A stretch of DNA of 16,591 bases from Oscillospiraceae bacterium (GTDB taxonomy: Bacteria; Bacillota; Clostridia; Oscillospirales; Oscillospiraceae), in assembly GCA_031255955.1 (NCBI GenBank), contig JAIRRO010000151.1, forward strand, positions 1 through 16,591, in the 5' to 3' direction. Of this stretch, positions 1-6,857 are shown one piece after another. Position numbers and translations under genes: made by a program. Numbering within the stretch: position 1 is the stretch's first letter; the number at the start of each line of letters is the position of its first letter. The notes under the pieces are model-generated. The model saw only the letters and a list, made by a program, of their open reading frames with translations, did not search any database and was not told the origin of the DNA.

Positions 1-17
1 AAAATTTCGTCAGGCAA
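1..17 (-). CDS. fliM: FliM, flagellar switch protein (first codons only)
   Basis: Only the first five codons and part of a sixth lie in the window; the gene runs off the left edge. Reading the minus strand past the fliL stop there is GGGAGG, an 8-base spacer, then TTG CCT GAC GAA ATT TT, which gives M-P-D-E-I. This resembles the start of Firmicutes FliM proteins, whose N-terminus is the CheY-P binding segment. fliM directly follows fliL in this operon type, so position supports the call more than the few residues do. An ATG at 31-33 is rejected because its frame stops within seven codons. The TTG start fits several other genes of this operon. The identity is an inference from context. Confidence 0.55.
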
Positions 18-33
18 GGATTAAGCCTCCCAT

Positions 34-456
34 CTATGATATGATGTAATCGGTGAAAAGCGCGCCCGTCACCTCTGTGAGTCCGAACGCCTCATTTATG
101 GCGTCGATAACGCGTTGCCGCGCCTCGTCAACATTCTCTTGATCGTCGTCAACAACGCGAAGCTGGGCGTCATCAAGACTCGACAGCGCGAAGGTTACCG
201 TCTGACGCAGCAGGGGGGAATCTGCGGACAGCTTTTCTATCACGGCATCCGGCTTTTGCGACTGGATAACAAGAACCAACGTGCTTTTCAAAAACTTTGT
301 GGAGCCCTTGATATTTGTCGTATACGTACCGGCGTTAAACGTCACCGTTTGTAGCGGCGCGTCGGCGTCGTCGCCCATACCGCGAATTACGAAAAAGTAA
401 AGTGCCGCCGCCGCGACGATCACAAGCGCTATTACTACGGGAAGCATTTTTTTCAT
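34..456 (-). CDS. fliL: FliL, flagellar basal body-associated protein
   Basis: 140 residues, a normal length for FliL. It is a single-pass inner membrane protein that sits beside the stator at the basal body and supports torque or stator stability. The N-terminus is Met-Lys-Lys followed by one hydrophobic segment (about residues 4-25). The rest is periplasmic/extracytoplasmic, with the FliL-type strand containing STLVLVIQ (about 58-65) and a C-terminal DAINEAFG...VTGALFTDYIIS ending, where FliL proteins usually have a V..V.FTDFVVQ-like end. The ATG start is preceded by AAGGAG and a second AAGG close to the start. It lies 58 bases after motB and 16 bases before the probable TTG of fliM, in the order expected for Clostridia. 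Sequence conservation of FliL is low, so the call rests on membrane topology, the C-terminal motif and position. Confidence 0.9.
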   Translation of the reverse strand: MKKMLPVVIALVIVAAAALYFFVIRGMGDDADAPLQTVTFNAGTYTTNIKGSTKFLKSTLVLVIQSQKPDAVIEKLSADSPLLRQTVTFALSSLDDAQLRVVDDDQENVDEARQRVIDAINEAFGLTEVTGALFTDYIIS

Positions 457-514
457 TTAACCTTGACTCCTTGACGCATTTTGTAAAATTTCATACTATT
501 GACGCAGTTTCAGT

Positions 515-1270
515 TTAATTGTCCGGCAGACGTGTTTTCGCCTCTATGACGAAGTCCACGCGCCTGTTCGCGGCGCGCCCGTCCGGCGTGTCGTTGGCGG
601 CTATCGGGTGATATTCACCATATCCCGCCACGGAGAACAGCTCCATATCAAACCTGCCTGTGTCCGCGATATAGTGAAGCGTGTTGACGGCGCGTCCCGT
701 GGACAGCTCCCAGTTGCTTGGATATTTCGCGGTGTGAATCGGCACGTTATCAGTATGCCCCTCGATATTTATCATAGACAGCAGATCGCGGCTGGACGCC
801 AGCAAATCAATTACACTGCCCAATATCGGCATTGATTCCGGCATAAGCTCCGCGTCGCCGGAGCGGAAGAATATGTTGTCGGAGAAGTGCATCGTCACCG
901 TGTAGTCGTCAAGATTGACAGACATATCAACGGGCAGCTCGTTTTCGTTGATAAAAGCATTGATGCTGTTCGCCAGCGCCGCGATGTTCGCCTCGGCAAA
1001 AATTCTGTCCTCCTCGTCCATCTGGTTGACGTTCGTGGTGTCCAAAATTTCGAGATCAGGCGCTTGAAGCGGGGGACCGTTCTCCATGACACTGGTGCCG
1101 GACAGGGCACCGATAAGGGCTTCCCATTTTTCGGCGTTTATGCTGGAAAACGAGAATAGAAGGACGAAGAAGCAAAGCAATAGCGTAACAAGGTCGCCAT
1201 ATGTGTCCATCCAGTTTGCGCCTTCGCCGCCGCCATCGCTATCTCCGCCTCCGCGTTTTCGTCTTGCCAT
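515..1270 (-). CDS. motB: MotB, flagellar stator protein
   Basis: 251 residues. MotB pairs with MotA to form the proton- or sodium-driven stator and anchors it to peptidoglycan. A basic, glycine-rich cytoplasmic N-terminus (MARRKRGGG) is followed by the single membrane helix (about 24-44). Asp26 lies in TYGDLVTLLLCFF and is the conserved ion-carrying aspartate. The OmpA-like peptidoglycan-binding domain occupies about 140-245 and shows GHTDNVP (171-177), NWELSTGRA (186-194) and ANRRVDF (234-240). The ATG start has a weak upstream GGTCGG-type binding site. It follows motA by 71 bases, so the pair is probably co-translated. The ion used cannot be decided from the sequence. Confidence 0.97.
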   Translation of the reverse strand: MARRKRGGGDSDGGGEGANWMDTYGDLVTLLLCFFVLLFSFSSINAEKWEALIGALSGTSVMENGPPLQAPDLEILDTTNVNQMDEEDRIFAEANIAALANSINAFINENELPVDMSVNLDDYTVTMHFSDNIFFRSGDAELMPESMPILGSVIDLLASSRDLLSMINIEGHTDNVPIHTAKYPSNWELSTGRAVNTLHYIADTGRFDMELFSVAGYGEYHPIAANDTPDGRAANRRVDFVIEAKTRLPDN

Positions 1271-1341
1271 AATATATCACCGACCTTTTTTTCTATATTC
1301 CGATTCTGCCGCACGGGGTTTTATCTCAGCTTGCTGCTTTC

Positions 1342-2118
1342 TTACGATGAGGCTCCACCGCGCTTATCAAGAGAGGAGTGGGGAAGGAAGGCGTTTAAGC
1401 GCTCGCGAATCAGCGTCGGGTTTTCGCCCGCCTGAATCGCCAGTATGCCCTCAAGCAGCAGCTCGTCGCGCAAAACCTCTTCGTCGCCCATCATCTTCAG
1501 CTTTTTGGCAATCGGCGTGAATACGAGGTTCGCGAGGATAACGCCGTAAAACGTCGTAACCAACGCAACAGCCATATTCGGACCGAGGGAGTCCATATCG
1601 GTGAGGCTTCCGAGCATATTGATAAGACCAATCAGCGTACCTATCATACCATACGCCGGTGAGAAGGAGGACATTTGAAGAATAACCGATTGCGAGCTGG
1701 AGTGACGGTCTTTTATGTACGAAAGCTCCATCTCCATAACCTCGCGGACAAGCTCGGGGTCAACGGCGTCCACGACAAGCATCGCGCCCTTTAAGAAAAA
1801 CGGGTCGTTAAAGGCTCTCACAGAGTCTTCAATGGCGAGGATGCTCTCGCGGCGGGCGACATTGGCGACGTTGATTATCATATCAATGTCGTTTTGCAAA
1901 TCAATCTTTTTCGCCTTGAACGCGTTGGACATTACCTTGATAAGGTTCTTCAGCGTTTTCTGTGGGTACGCCACGACGGTGGACGCCACGACGCCCCCGA
2001 CGACGATAAAGATCGACGGGATGTCAACGTAGTCGCCAAGCGTGGCGCCGGGGATAAGTATGGTGATGATTATACAGGCAAAGCCCAATATCAATCCCAA
2101 TGCAGTTGTAATTTCCAA
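1342..2118 (-). CDS. motA: MotA, flagellar stator protein
   Basis: 258 residues, typical for MotA of Gram-positive bacteria. It is the four-helix membrane subunit of the stator and turns ion flow into torque on FliG. Hydrophobic segments lie at about 3-25, 33-51, 150-170 and 180-203. The cytoplasmic loop after helix 2 carries ARRESILAIEDS (88-99); Arg90 and Glu97 correspond to the charged residues that contact FliG in E. coli MotA. The two conserved prolines are Pro154 in SFSPAYGMIGTLIG and Pro180 in GPNMAVALVTTFYG. The start is TTG, giving M-E-I-T-T, with GAGGTGAAAGG just upstream on the minus strand; no in-frame ATG gives a full first helix. It sits between flbD and motB, a common arrangement in Clostridia. 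Confidence 0.96.
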   Translation of the reverse strand: MEITTALGLILGFACIIITILIPGATLGDYVDIPSIFIVVGGVVASTVVAYPQKTLKNLIKVMSNAFKAKKIDLQNDIDMIINVANVARRESILAIEDSVRAFNDPFFLKGAMLVVDAVDPELVREVMEMELSYIKDRHSSSQSVILQMSSFSPAYGMIGTLIGLINMLGSLTDMDSLGPNMAVALVTTFYGVILANLVFTPIAKKLKMMGDEEVLRDELLLEGILAIQAGENPTLIRERLNAFLPHSSLDKRGGASS

Positions 2119-2155
2119 AGCCTTTCACCTCGTTGAGAGATTGGGTTTACCCGTG

Positions 2156-2365
2156 TTATGTCTTCAGCAGGTCCTCGTGTCCTTGCCAGATGCTGCGCTT
2201 AGACTCGCGGATTCTGCTTATCACCGTTTCGGCGGACTCCATCACAAGAATTTTCTTGTCGGTGGAAAGAGAAATGACGGTGTCGGGAGTTTCCTCGATA
2301 AATTCTATGAGATCCTCGTTGACGAAAAAAACGTCGGTCTTGTTTATTCGCGTAACCTGTATCAC
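2156..2365 (-). CDS. flbD: FlbD/SwrD-family small flagellar protein
   Basis: 69 residues. It matches the small FlbD family (SwrD/YlzI in Bacillus subtilis), which lies after the hook gene in Firmicutes flagellar operons. In B. subtilis SwrD is needed for high motor power and swarming; the mechanism is not settled. The visible family pattern is MIQVTRIN at the start, then FVNEDLIEFIEETPDTVISLSTDKKILV and a helical C-terminus. The start is GTG, preceded by AGGGG about nine bases upstream. The gene follows flgE by 73 bases, a gap largely filled by a strong hairpin, and precedes motA by 37 bases. The length, motif and position agree well. Confidence 0.9.
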   Translation of the reverse strand: MIQVTRINKTDVFFVNEDLIEFIEETPDTVISLSTDKKILVMESAETVISRIRESKRSIWQGHEDLLKT

Positions 2366-2384
2366 AGCTTCAACCCCTATCAGT

Positions 2385-2393
2385 ATTATCGGT
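2385..2393 (-). promoter_or_regulatory. Possible sigma-28 type -10 box before flbD
   Basis: The minus strand reads ACCGATAAT directly after the flgE/flbD hairpin and before the flbD binding site. CCGATAA is close to the -10 element of the flagellar sigma factor (SigD/FliA, consensus GCCGATA-). The -35 position, about 15 bases upstream, reads GATA rather than TAAA and lies in the hairpin loop region. Motor genes are often late flagellar genes, which makes a separate promoter for flbD-motA-motB plausible. With only one half of the promoter matching, this is weak. Confidence 0.2.
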
Positions 2394-2432
2394 GAGCGCC
2401 GCCGCGGATATCAAGCGCCGCGGCGGCGCTCA
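2393..2432 (-). terminator. Strong GC hairpin between flgE and flbD (terminator-like, no T tract)
   Basis: A perfect 15-bp inverted repeat (2393-2407 with 2418-2432) surrounds a 10-base loop. Almost the whole stem is G-C. It begins six bases past the flgE stop. On the minus strand no run of T follows, so it is not a standard intrinsic terminator. It more likely protects or punctuates the mRNA between the hook gene and flbD-motA-motB, or slows polymerase. It is the strongest simple hairpin I found between genes in the window. Confidence 0.6.
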
Positions 2433-2438
2433 AGTGTG

Positions 2439-3278
2439 TCAGCGTTTAAGATTGATCAGTTCCTCAAGCAGCGTGTCAGACGTTGTTATGATGCGTGAGT
2501 TTGCCTGAAAGCCGCGCTGGGTGATGATCATATCCGTGAATTCGGCGGAGAGGTCGACATTGCTCATCTCTAAGCCGCCGGCGGACACGGCGCCCGCCGC
2601 GCCTGTGCGCGCCACGTTGTAGACAGCGGCGCCGGAGTTCGGAGTTTCGTCGTAAAGGCTGCTGCCCTGCTTCTCAAGTCCGGGAGGGTTCACGAAGGTC
2701 GCGATGGCGATGGTGGCAATCTGGGTCTTTACATTTGAGGGGTTGAGTCCCCAGATTACGCCGTTGGTGTCGATGGATATTCCGTTGTAGTCTTTAAGAT
2801 CGATTTTGGCGCCGGGCGACGTTTGCGGTGGCGTCGGTGGATTTGTACCCGTCCAGCCTTGAACATACAAGCCTTCGGAGGTCACGAGATGACCGGTGTT
2901 GTCCAGATAGAGGTTGCCGGCGCGCGTGTACTTGTAATTCGGGGTGCCTGAAGCGACGTTTTCGGCAACCACGAAGAATCCGTCGCCCTCGATGGCGAGG
3001 TCAAGCGGGTTGTCCGTGCGCTGAAAAGCGGACTGGGTGTGCAGAACGTCGATAGCGGCGGTTTTGACGCCGAGACCGATCTGCATGGGGTTCGTACCAC
3101 CGTACTGGGTCCCCTGTGCGCCCGCCGAACGTGAGGTTTGGCTCATCACGTCCTGGAAGACAACACGGGAGGATTTAAAGCCGATGGTGTTGACGTTAGA
3201 GATGTTATTCGCAATAACATCCATACGTGTTTGGTGGTTGCGGAGTCCGGATACTCCGGAGTAGAGTGAACGCATCAT
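2439..3278 (-). CDS. flgE: FlgE-type flagellar hook protein (short form)
   Basis: 279 residues, close to the short hook protein of Bacillus subtilis (about 264). It forms the hook that joins basal body and filament and is exported by the flagellar type III system. The N-terminal rod/hook motif MMRSLYSGVSGLRNHQTRMD is followed by VIANNISNVNTIGFKSSRVVF (about 21-41). The middle has the FlgE/F/G pattern NPLDLAIEGDGFFVV. The C-terminal packing helix ends MSNVDLSAEFTDMIITQRGFQANSRIITTSD..LEELINLKR. Two adjacent ATG codons could start it; the first lies 10 bases from GGAGG and is preferred. Sequence alone cannot fully separate short FlgE from FlgG; the position after flgD favours the hook protein. 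Confidence 0.9.
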   Translation of the reverse strand: MMRSLYSGVSGLRNHQTRMDVIANNISNVNTIGFKSSRVVFQDVMSQTSRSAGAQGTQYGGTNPMQIGLGVKTAAIDVLHTQSAFQRTDNPLDLAIEGDGFFVVAENVASGTPNYKYTRAGNLYLDNTGHLVTSEGLYVQGWTGTNPPTPPQTSPGAKIDLKDYNGISIDTNGVIWGLNPSNVKTQIATIAIATFVNPPGLEKQGSSLYDETPNSGAAVYNVARTGAAGAVSAGGLEMSNVDLSAEFTDMIITQRGFQANSRIITTSDTLLEELINLKR

Positions 3279-3317
3279 AAAGCAGCGCCCTCCTTAATAT
3301 TTTTTATTATACTACAA

Positions 3318-4013
3318 TTATTGCCGAATGTCTACTATATTCGCGATTATTATTTTTACGATGTCGGAAACAAGCTCGCCCGTCTCCGGATCAAGCGTTC
3401 CGCGCTCCACGGAGGCTGTAAGCACGCCGTTTTCCACCGCGACGCCGACGACAACGCCGGAGACGGTGGTTGTGTACGCTTCGCCGTCTTCATCCTCGGG
3501 GTCAGGCTCAGAGGTTATCTGCGCGGTGACGGTGCGTCCGATTAACGCGGACGCGGACAGCAGCGGATTTTCCTGTGTGAACAGATCGTTGTCATACACC
3601 TGCGTGACGGAGGAGGTTTTAACCAAAATCCCGTTGACCTCCGCATAGCTCTCGCCGTCGTGCTTGATTATTCTGTCCACAAGACCCGTCACCACGCGCG
3701 CCGTGCCGTCCTCGTCGTAATACTCCGCAAGGACATATTTGCCCGCGAGCGAATAGGACTGAAGGTCGATCATCGCACCGCTCATATTGGTGAGCTGCTC
3801 CAGTGATGAAAACTGGGCAAGCTGCGCGACAAAGTCAGAGTCCTTCGTCGGTTCCAGTGGGTCTTGATACTGAAGCTGGGCGGACAGCAGATATAGAAAA
3901 TCGCTTTTGCCAAGCTCTCTTTTTACGTTGCGCTGCTGCGCCAGATAATCGGTGTACAGACGCAGTCCGGTGTTTTTTACGCCGTCTGATACAGTTGAAA
4001 CGGTATCCGCCAT
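3318..4013 (-). CDS. flgD: FlgD, flagellar hook-capping protein
   Basis: 231 residues from the ATG at 4011-4013. FlgD caps the growing hook and guides assembly of hook subunits. The N-terminal capping motif is clear: KSDFLYLLSAQLQYQDPLEP (36-55) followed by TKDSDFVAQLAQFSSLEQLTNM (56-77). The C-terminal half has the expected beta-rich part, with GRTVTAQI and a DIVKIIIANIVDIRQ end. The frame is open another 77 codons upstream, but that part overlaps the end of fliK in a different frame and has no family similarity. The chosen ATG has AAAGGAGT about ten bases upstream and lies 25 bases past the fliK stop. The gene is followed by flgE after 39 bases. Confidence 0.93.
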   Translation of the reverse strand: MADTVSTVSDGVKNTGLRLYTDYLAQQRNVKRELGKSDFLYLLSAQLQYQDPLEPTKDSDFVAQLAQFSSLEQLTNMSGAMIDLQSYSLAGKYVLAEYYDEDGTARVVTGLVDRIIKHDGESYAEVNGILVKTSSVTQVYDNDLFTQENPLLSASALIGRTVTAQITSEPDPEDEDGEAYTTTVSGVVVGVAVENGVLTASVERGTLDPETGELVSDIVKIIIANIVDIRQ

Positions 4014-4038
4014 TTTTCTGATACTCCTTTTGATGTCG

Positions 4039-5469
4039 TTACGCGATGTAAGCCTCGCTGACGTGGTGCGCCAGGTCGTCGTCCCACAGCTCATAGCCAT
4101 AGCCGCCGCCGTAAACGGTTGAGAGCGGCATATATGACGGGGAAGCGGGGGAGAGGGCAGCCGCCGCGGTGATCTCACGCGTGGATATCGAGCCGGAGCC
4201 CGGCGCGCGGGGCAAGGCTTGCGAAGAAGCGAAGTCGCGCTCATAGGCGTCAGAGCCGCCGCCTGAGAAGGCGCTGTGGTTAAAAAGCTCTGTGCCGCCC
4301 ATGCCGGTATCCGGCAGCTCGACGCCGACCACGCGGATGCCGCGCTCGCTCATACGCTCGATGATGCCTGCTATTTCACTGTTTATCATAGAGCGCACGC
4401 CGGGGTCATCAGCCAGGATTTTTACGGACACGCCGCCCGAGGCTGACACCAGCGTCATAGAAACCCTGCCGAGATATTCGGGTTTCAGGCTGATTGCCAT
4501 GCTTTTTTGTCCGTCAGCCACCATGAGCTCGATTCTGTCCAGCATCGCGGGGATAAGCTCTCCGCGCGGAACATCCGCCGTAACGGAAATCTCGCCGGAC
4601 GCCGCGCGCAGCGCTCCGTCGGCTGCGATGCGTTCCGGAGCGAAGCCGAATTCACGAGCGCCGAGTGGCTCGGTGGGGGTTTCTGACTCGTCGCTGTGGC
4701 TATCCGCGCCGGTTTCCGATGTGTCGGCGGCGGAGGCGCCCGACGTCGCGTCGGGGGATGTAAGCTGCGGCACTGCCTCCGGCAGGGCGGACACGGGGCG
4801 TTCGCTCTCCGGCTCCGGCGCCGCGGCGACGGGCGCGATAATAGCTGTCGTCGGGGCTGCTGTGCGCGTCACGCTTACAGATGCGTTTTCGTTCTCCGGG
4901 GGGCACGGATTTGGTTCTTCTGCGGCGGGCACTGCCGCCGTCATATCAAGAACCGCGTCCGTCGCGGGGGTTTCCGGCATCCGTGCCGTATCGCGGGGTT
5001 CGGACGGGGATAATTGGAGCGTCAGCTCATCTCCATCCTGCCCCGGGAGCGACCATTCTGTGGTCATGCCCCCGAGAACGGAAACGCCGGTATGTTCCTC
5101 TGCCGATGTGGTGGCGGCGGCGTCGTCCGTGGACGCGGGAGCTGTCGTTGTCGCAATCACGGCGGCTGCCGCGGCGTCATCGGTCTCCGGCGCTTCGGGT
5201 GCTTCGCGTCGTTCGCTGTCGGCTCCACCGACGCGTCCGGCACTGTCGCCTCGCTTACCCGAGGGGCGTTGCGTAGTGGTGGCGCCGCCTTGTGCGGGGT
5301 GTTCACCGCGGGGCGTTGCCGCTGCCTTCTCTGCCGCGTTTTTCATCGCTTGTCCGAAGGTGTCGTCCCCAAAGGAGTCGAGCTGATAGGGGAGCTTCGG
5401 AGTTCTGATGTTAACCGGCTTCGGCACAGAAATCATACCGTTTATGGCTCTGAAGTTTGATGTTTGCAT
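4039..5469 (-). CDS. fliK: FliK, flagellar hook-length control protein
   Basis: 476 residues from the ATG at 5467-5469. FliK is secreted during hook assembly, measures hook length and switches export specificity through FlhB. Residues about 40-280 are a low-complexity Ala/Thr/Glu/Pro-rich stretch, as expected for an extended ruler. The C-terminal Flg_hook domain (about 295-390) carries MAISLKPEYLGRVSMTL and SVKILADDPGVRSMINSE, matching the L-P-LG-V pattern of FliK family members. A GTG nine bases upstream is in frame, but it is part of the AAAGGAGGTG binding site, so the ATG eight bases past AGGAGG is the likely start. It follows the ylxF-like gene after 104 bases that hold a hairpin and a possible internal promoter. 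Confidence 0.9.
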   Translation of the reverse strand: MQTSNFRAINGMISVPKPVNIRTPKLPYQLDSFGDDTFGQAMKNAAEKAAATPRGEHPAQGGATTTQRPSGKRGDSAGRVGGADSERREAPEAPETDDAAAAAVIATTTAPASTDDAAATTSAEEHTGVSVLGGMTTEWSLPGQDGDELTLQLSPSEPRDTARMPETPATDAVLDMTAAVPAAEEPNPCPPENENASVSVTRTAAPTTAIIAPVAAAPEPESERPVSALPEAVPQLTSPDATSGASAADTSETGADSHSDESETPTEPLGAREFGFAPERIAADGALRAASGEISVTADVPRGELIPAMLDRIELMVADGQKSMAISLKPEYLGRVSMTLVSASGGVSVKILADDPGVRSMINSEIAGIIERMSERGIRVVGVELPDTGMGGTELFNHSAFSGGGSDAYERDFASSQALPRAPGSGSISTREITAAAALSPASPSYMPLSTVYGGGYGYELWDDDLAHHVSEAYIA

Positions 5470-5522
5470 ATCGTTCACCTCCTTTCATAAATTCGTATCG
5501 AAGGTTCTTGCGGGGTATTGCG

Positions 5523-5531
5523 ATTATATCA
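5523..5531 (-). promoter_or_regulatory. Possible internal promoter (extended -10) before fliK
   Basis: The minus strand has TGATATAAT, an exact extended -10 element (TGN followed by TATAAT), about 54 bases before the fliK start. The -35 region at 17-base spacing reads TTCGCG and is poor, but extended -10 promoters tolerate this. It lies immediately after a terminator-like hairpin, so fliK and downstream hook genes may have some independent transcription. There is no experimental support. Confidence 0.4.
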
Positions 5532-5551
5532 AAATTCGCGCAGGGCGCGAA
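5531..5551 (-). terminator. Terminator-like hairpin between ylxF and fliK
   Basis: On the minus strand a 7-bp perfect stem (TTCGCGC and GCGCGAA, 3-base loop) is followed by TTTT. It lies 22 bases past the stop of the ylxF-like gene. The short T tract suggests a weak or partial terminator, or attenuator, inside the operon rather than a full stop. Confidence 0.35.
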
Positions 5552-5573
5552 CTGATACCGTAGCTAGGTGCGC

Positions 5574-6287
5574 TCACTTGGTGAGCAGTATCTCCGTAAT
5601 TTCGGCTGCAAGCTCGGGGTCCATCGCGGAGAGTACGGCGGCGGAGGACTTACCTGACATATAATATAGTATGGCGGCGCTTCCGTCGGTGGAGTATAGG
5701 TGAGACAATATCTCCGCGGCGCTGGAGGGACTCATCGCCTGATATGTGGCGGCGAGAGCCTTTATATCCTCAATATCCTGCGGGGACATCGGCTGTCTGT
5801 AAAGCGGAATGCGTGATACCTCGGTGGCGACCAGCTCCTGCTCGCGGTTTACAAGGTCCTCGCGCGTGGTGTTCAGGCGCGCCTGCTCAAGCTCAAGCTT
5901 TGTTTCGCGCGTGTTTAAGGCTTCCTCGCGCTCGTCCATGGCGGCAGTGCGCGTCTCGAGCGTGGTGAAGGCGGGGTCAAGCCTGTTGACGGCAAGAATC
6001 AGCTCGCCGCGCAGACCGAACAAATCGACCGCCGCGACGAGTACGAAAAAGGCGACGACAATAAGCACCACAGCGACGGAGATGAGAATTGCGATAAGTC
6101 CGCCGCGGGGCTTTGCGCCTTCGGAGGCAGTCTTTGATTTTTTCTTTTTCTCGGCGGGCGTATTCTTTGCGTCGTCGGTAACGGGCGGGAGATCCGCCGC
6201 AACGGCGGGGGCTGCCGCCGAAGCCGAAGCCGCTGCAGGAGCCGCTGCAAGATCCGCTATTGACGCTGTTGCTGCTTTAACTGCCAT
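5574..6287 (-). CDS. ylxF: YlxF/MotE-like flagellar membrane protein
   Basis: 237 residues. Position between fliJ and fliK matches ylxF of Bacillus subtilis. The N-terminus is an Ala/Pro-rich cytoplasmic segment (1-60) ending in a Lys-rich stretch. One membrane helix lies at about 62-88. A charged coiled coil follows (about 103-155), then a C-terminal MgtE-N-like helical domain (about 168-237) with repeats resembling ALAATYQAMSPSSAAEIL and SAMDPELAAEITEILL. MotE-type proteins in other bacteria act as chaperones or stabilisers of stator proteins; a link to the motor is therefore possible but not shown here. The ATG start has CGGAGAG seven bases upstream. The long Ala-rich leader makes it larger than many relatives. 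Confidence 0.78.
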   Translation of the reverse strand: MAVKAATASIADLAAAPAAASASAAAPAVAADLPPVTDDAKNTPAEKKKKSKTASEGAKPRGGLIAILISVAVVLIVVAFFVLVAAVDLFGLRGELILAVNRLDPAFTTLETRTAAMDEREEALNTRETKLELEQARLNTTREDLVNREQELVATEVSRIPLYRQPMSPQDIEDIKALAATYQAMSPSSAAEILSHLYSTDGSAAILYYMSGKSSAAVLSAMDPELAAEITEILLTK

Positions 6288-6328
6288 TGTATCTCTCCGA
6301 TGATTGTAATAATAGTGATGGGATATTT

Positions 6329-6354
6329 TTATGTCTACCGCTTATGTCTACCGC
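6329..6354. repeat. 13-bp tandem repeat across the fliJ stop codon
   Basis: TTATGTCTACCGC occurs twice in a row without a gap (6329-6341 and 6342-6354, plus strand). The right copy contains the fliJ stop (TAG on the minus strand) and its last arginine codon. It looks like a recent slippage duplication that lengthened the fliJ/ylxF spacer without harming either gene. Confidence 0.75.
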
Positions 6355-6812
6355 GCGGCTGCGGTTGGAGCCTCCGGCGCGGATACGGTGAATGAAACAA
6401 ACTCGCCGATTATCTGAGCTTCCTCGGCGGCGACGTCGGCGCGCCATTCGGAAAATTCGCGGTCGCGCAGCTTTGCGTAGGCTTTCAGCTCGTTTTTCGT
6501 GCGGATGAGAGCCGCCTCGCGCTCTGTGACCTCGCGCTGCGCACGAAGGATTTTGGGTGCAAGATCCTCGCACTGCTCGCGCAGCCGCCTGAAATACCTG
6601 TCATAGGCGATGAATTCCTCCGCGGGTAAACCACGTTCCAGCTCGTCGGCGCGGCGCGCGCCGGATTCCTCCAGCTCGCGCAGAAGGTTATCGCGGTGTT
6701 CCTCCAGCTCGCGCAGGCTCGCGCGCGCGCGACGCAGCTCACCCATCTGAAGCTTTTCGATGGTTCTTTTATATTTATCGACAGGTTGAAGGCTGAACTT
6801 AAATTTTTTCAA
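6348..6812 (-). CDS. fliJ: FliJ, flagellar export chaperone
   Basis: 154 residues, normal for FliJ. FliJ is a cytoplasmic coiled-coil protein that sits in the FliI hexamer, helps couple ATPase and export gate, and recycles chaperones. The FliJ opening KFKFSLQPVDKYKRTIEKLQ is clear, followed by heptad-rich, highly charged sequence over nearly the whole length (about 20-135). The start is TTG, preceded by a weak GGTGA site; no ATG lies near, and the K-K-F-K-F-S-L motif must be included. It lies 45 bases after fliI and 60 bases before the ylxF-like gene. Confidence 0.92.
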   Translation of the reverse strand: MKKFKFSLQPVDKYKRTIEKLQMGELRRARASLRELEEHRDNLLRELEESGARRADELERGLPAEEFIAYDRYFRRLREQCEDLAPKILRAQREVTEREAALIRTKNELKAYAKLRDREFSEWRADVAAEEAQIIGEFVSFTVSAPEAPTAAAR

Positions 6813-6857
6813 TCAAATCACCGCCACACTTGCAAATTTGTTGTCGAAATGTCAAAA

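Noticed and set aside
4014..4244. Longer FlgD starting at 4244
   Set aside because: The extra 77 residues overlap fliK in another frame, resemble no FlgD, and a strong binding site precedes the ATG at 4013.
4292..5386. Long open frame (364 codons) on the plus strand opposite fliK
   Set aside because: It is antisense to the Ala/Thr/Glu-rich part of fliK, is itself Ser/Ala-rich without any family motif, and lacks a good binding site. It is a shadow of GC-rich coding sequence.
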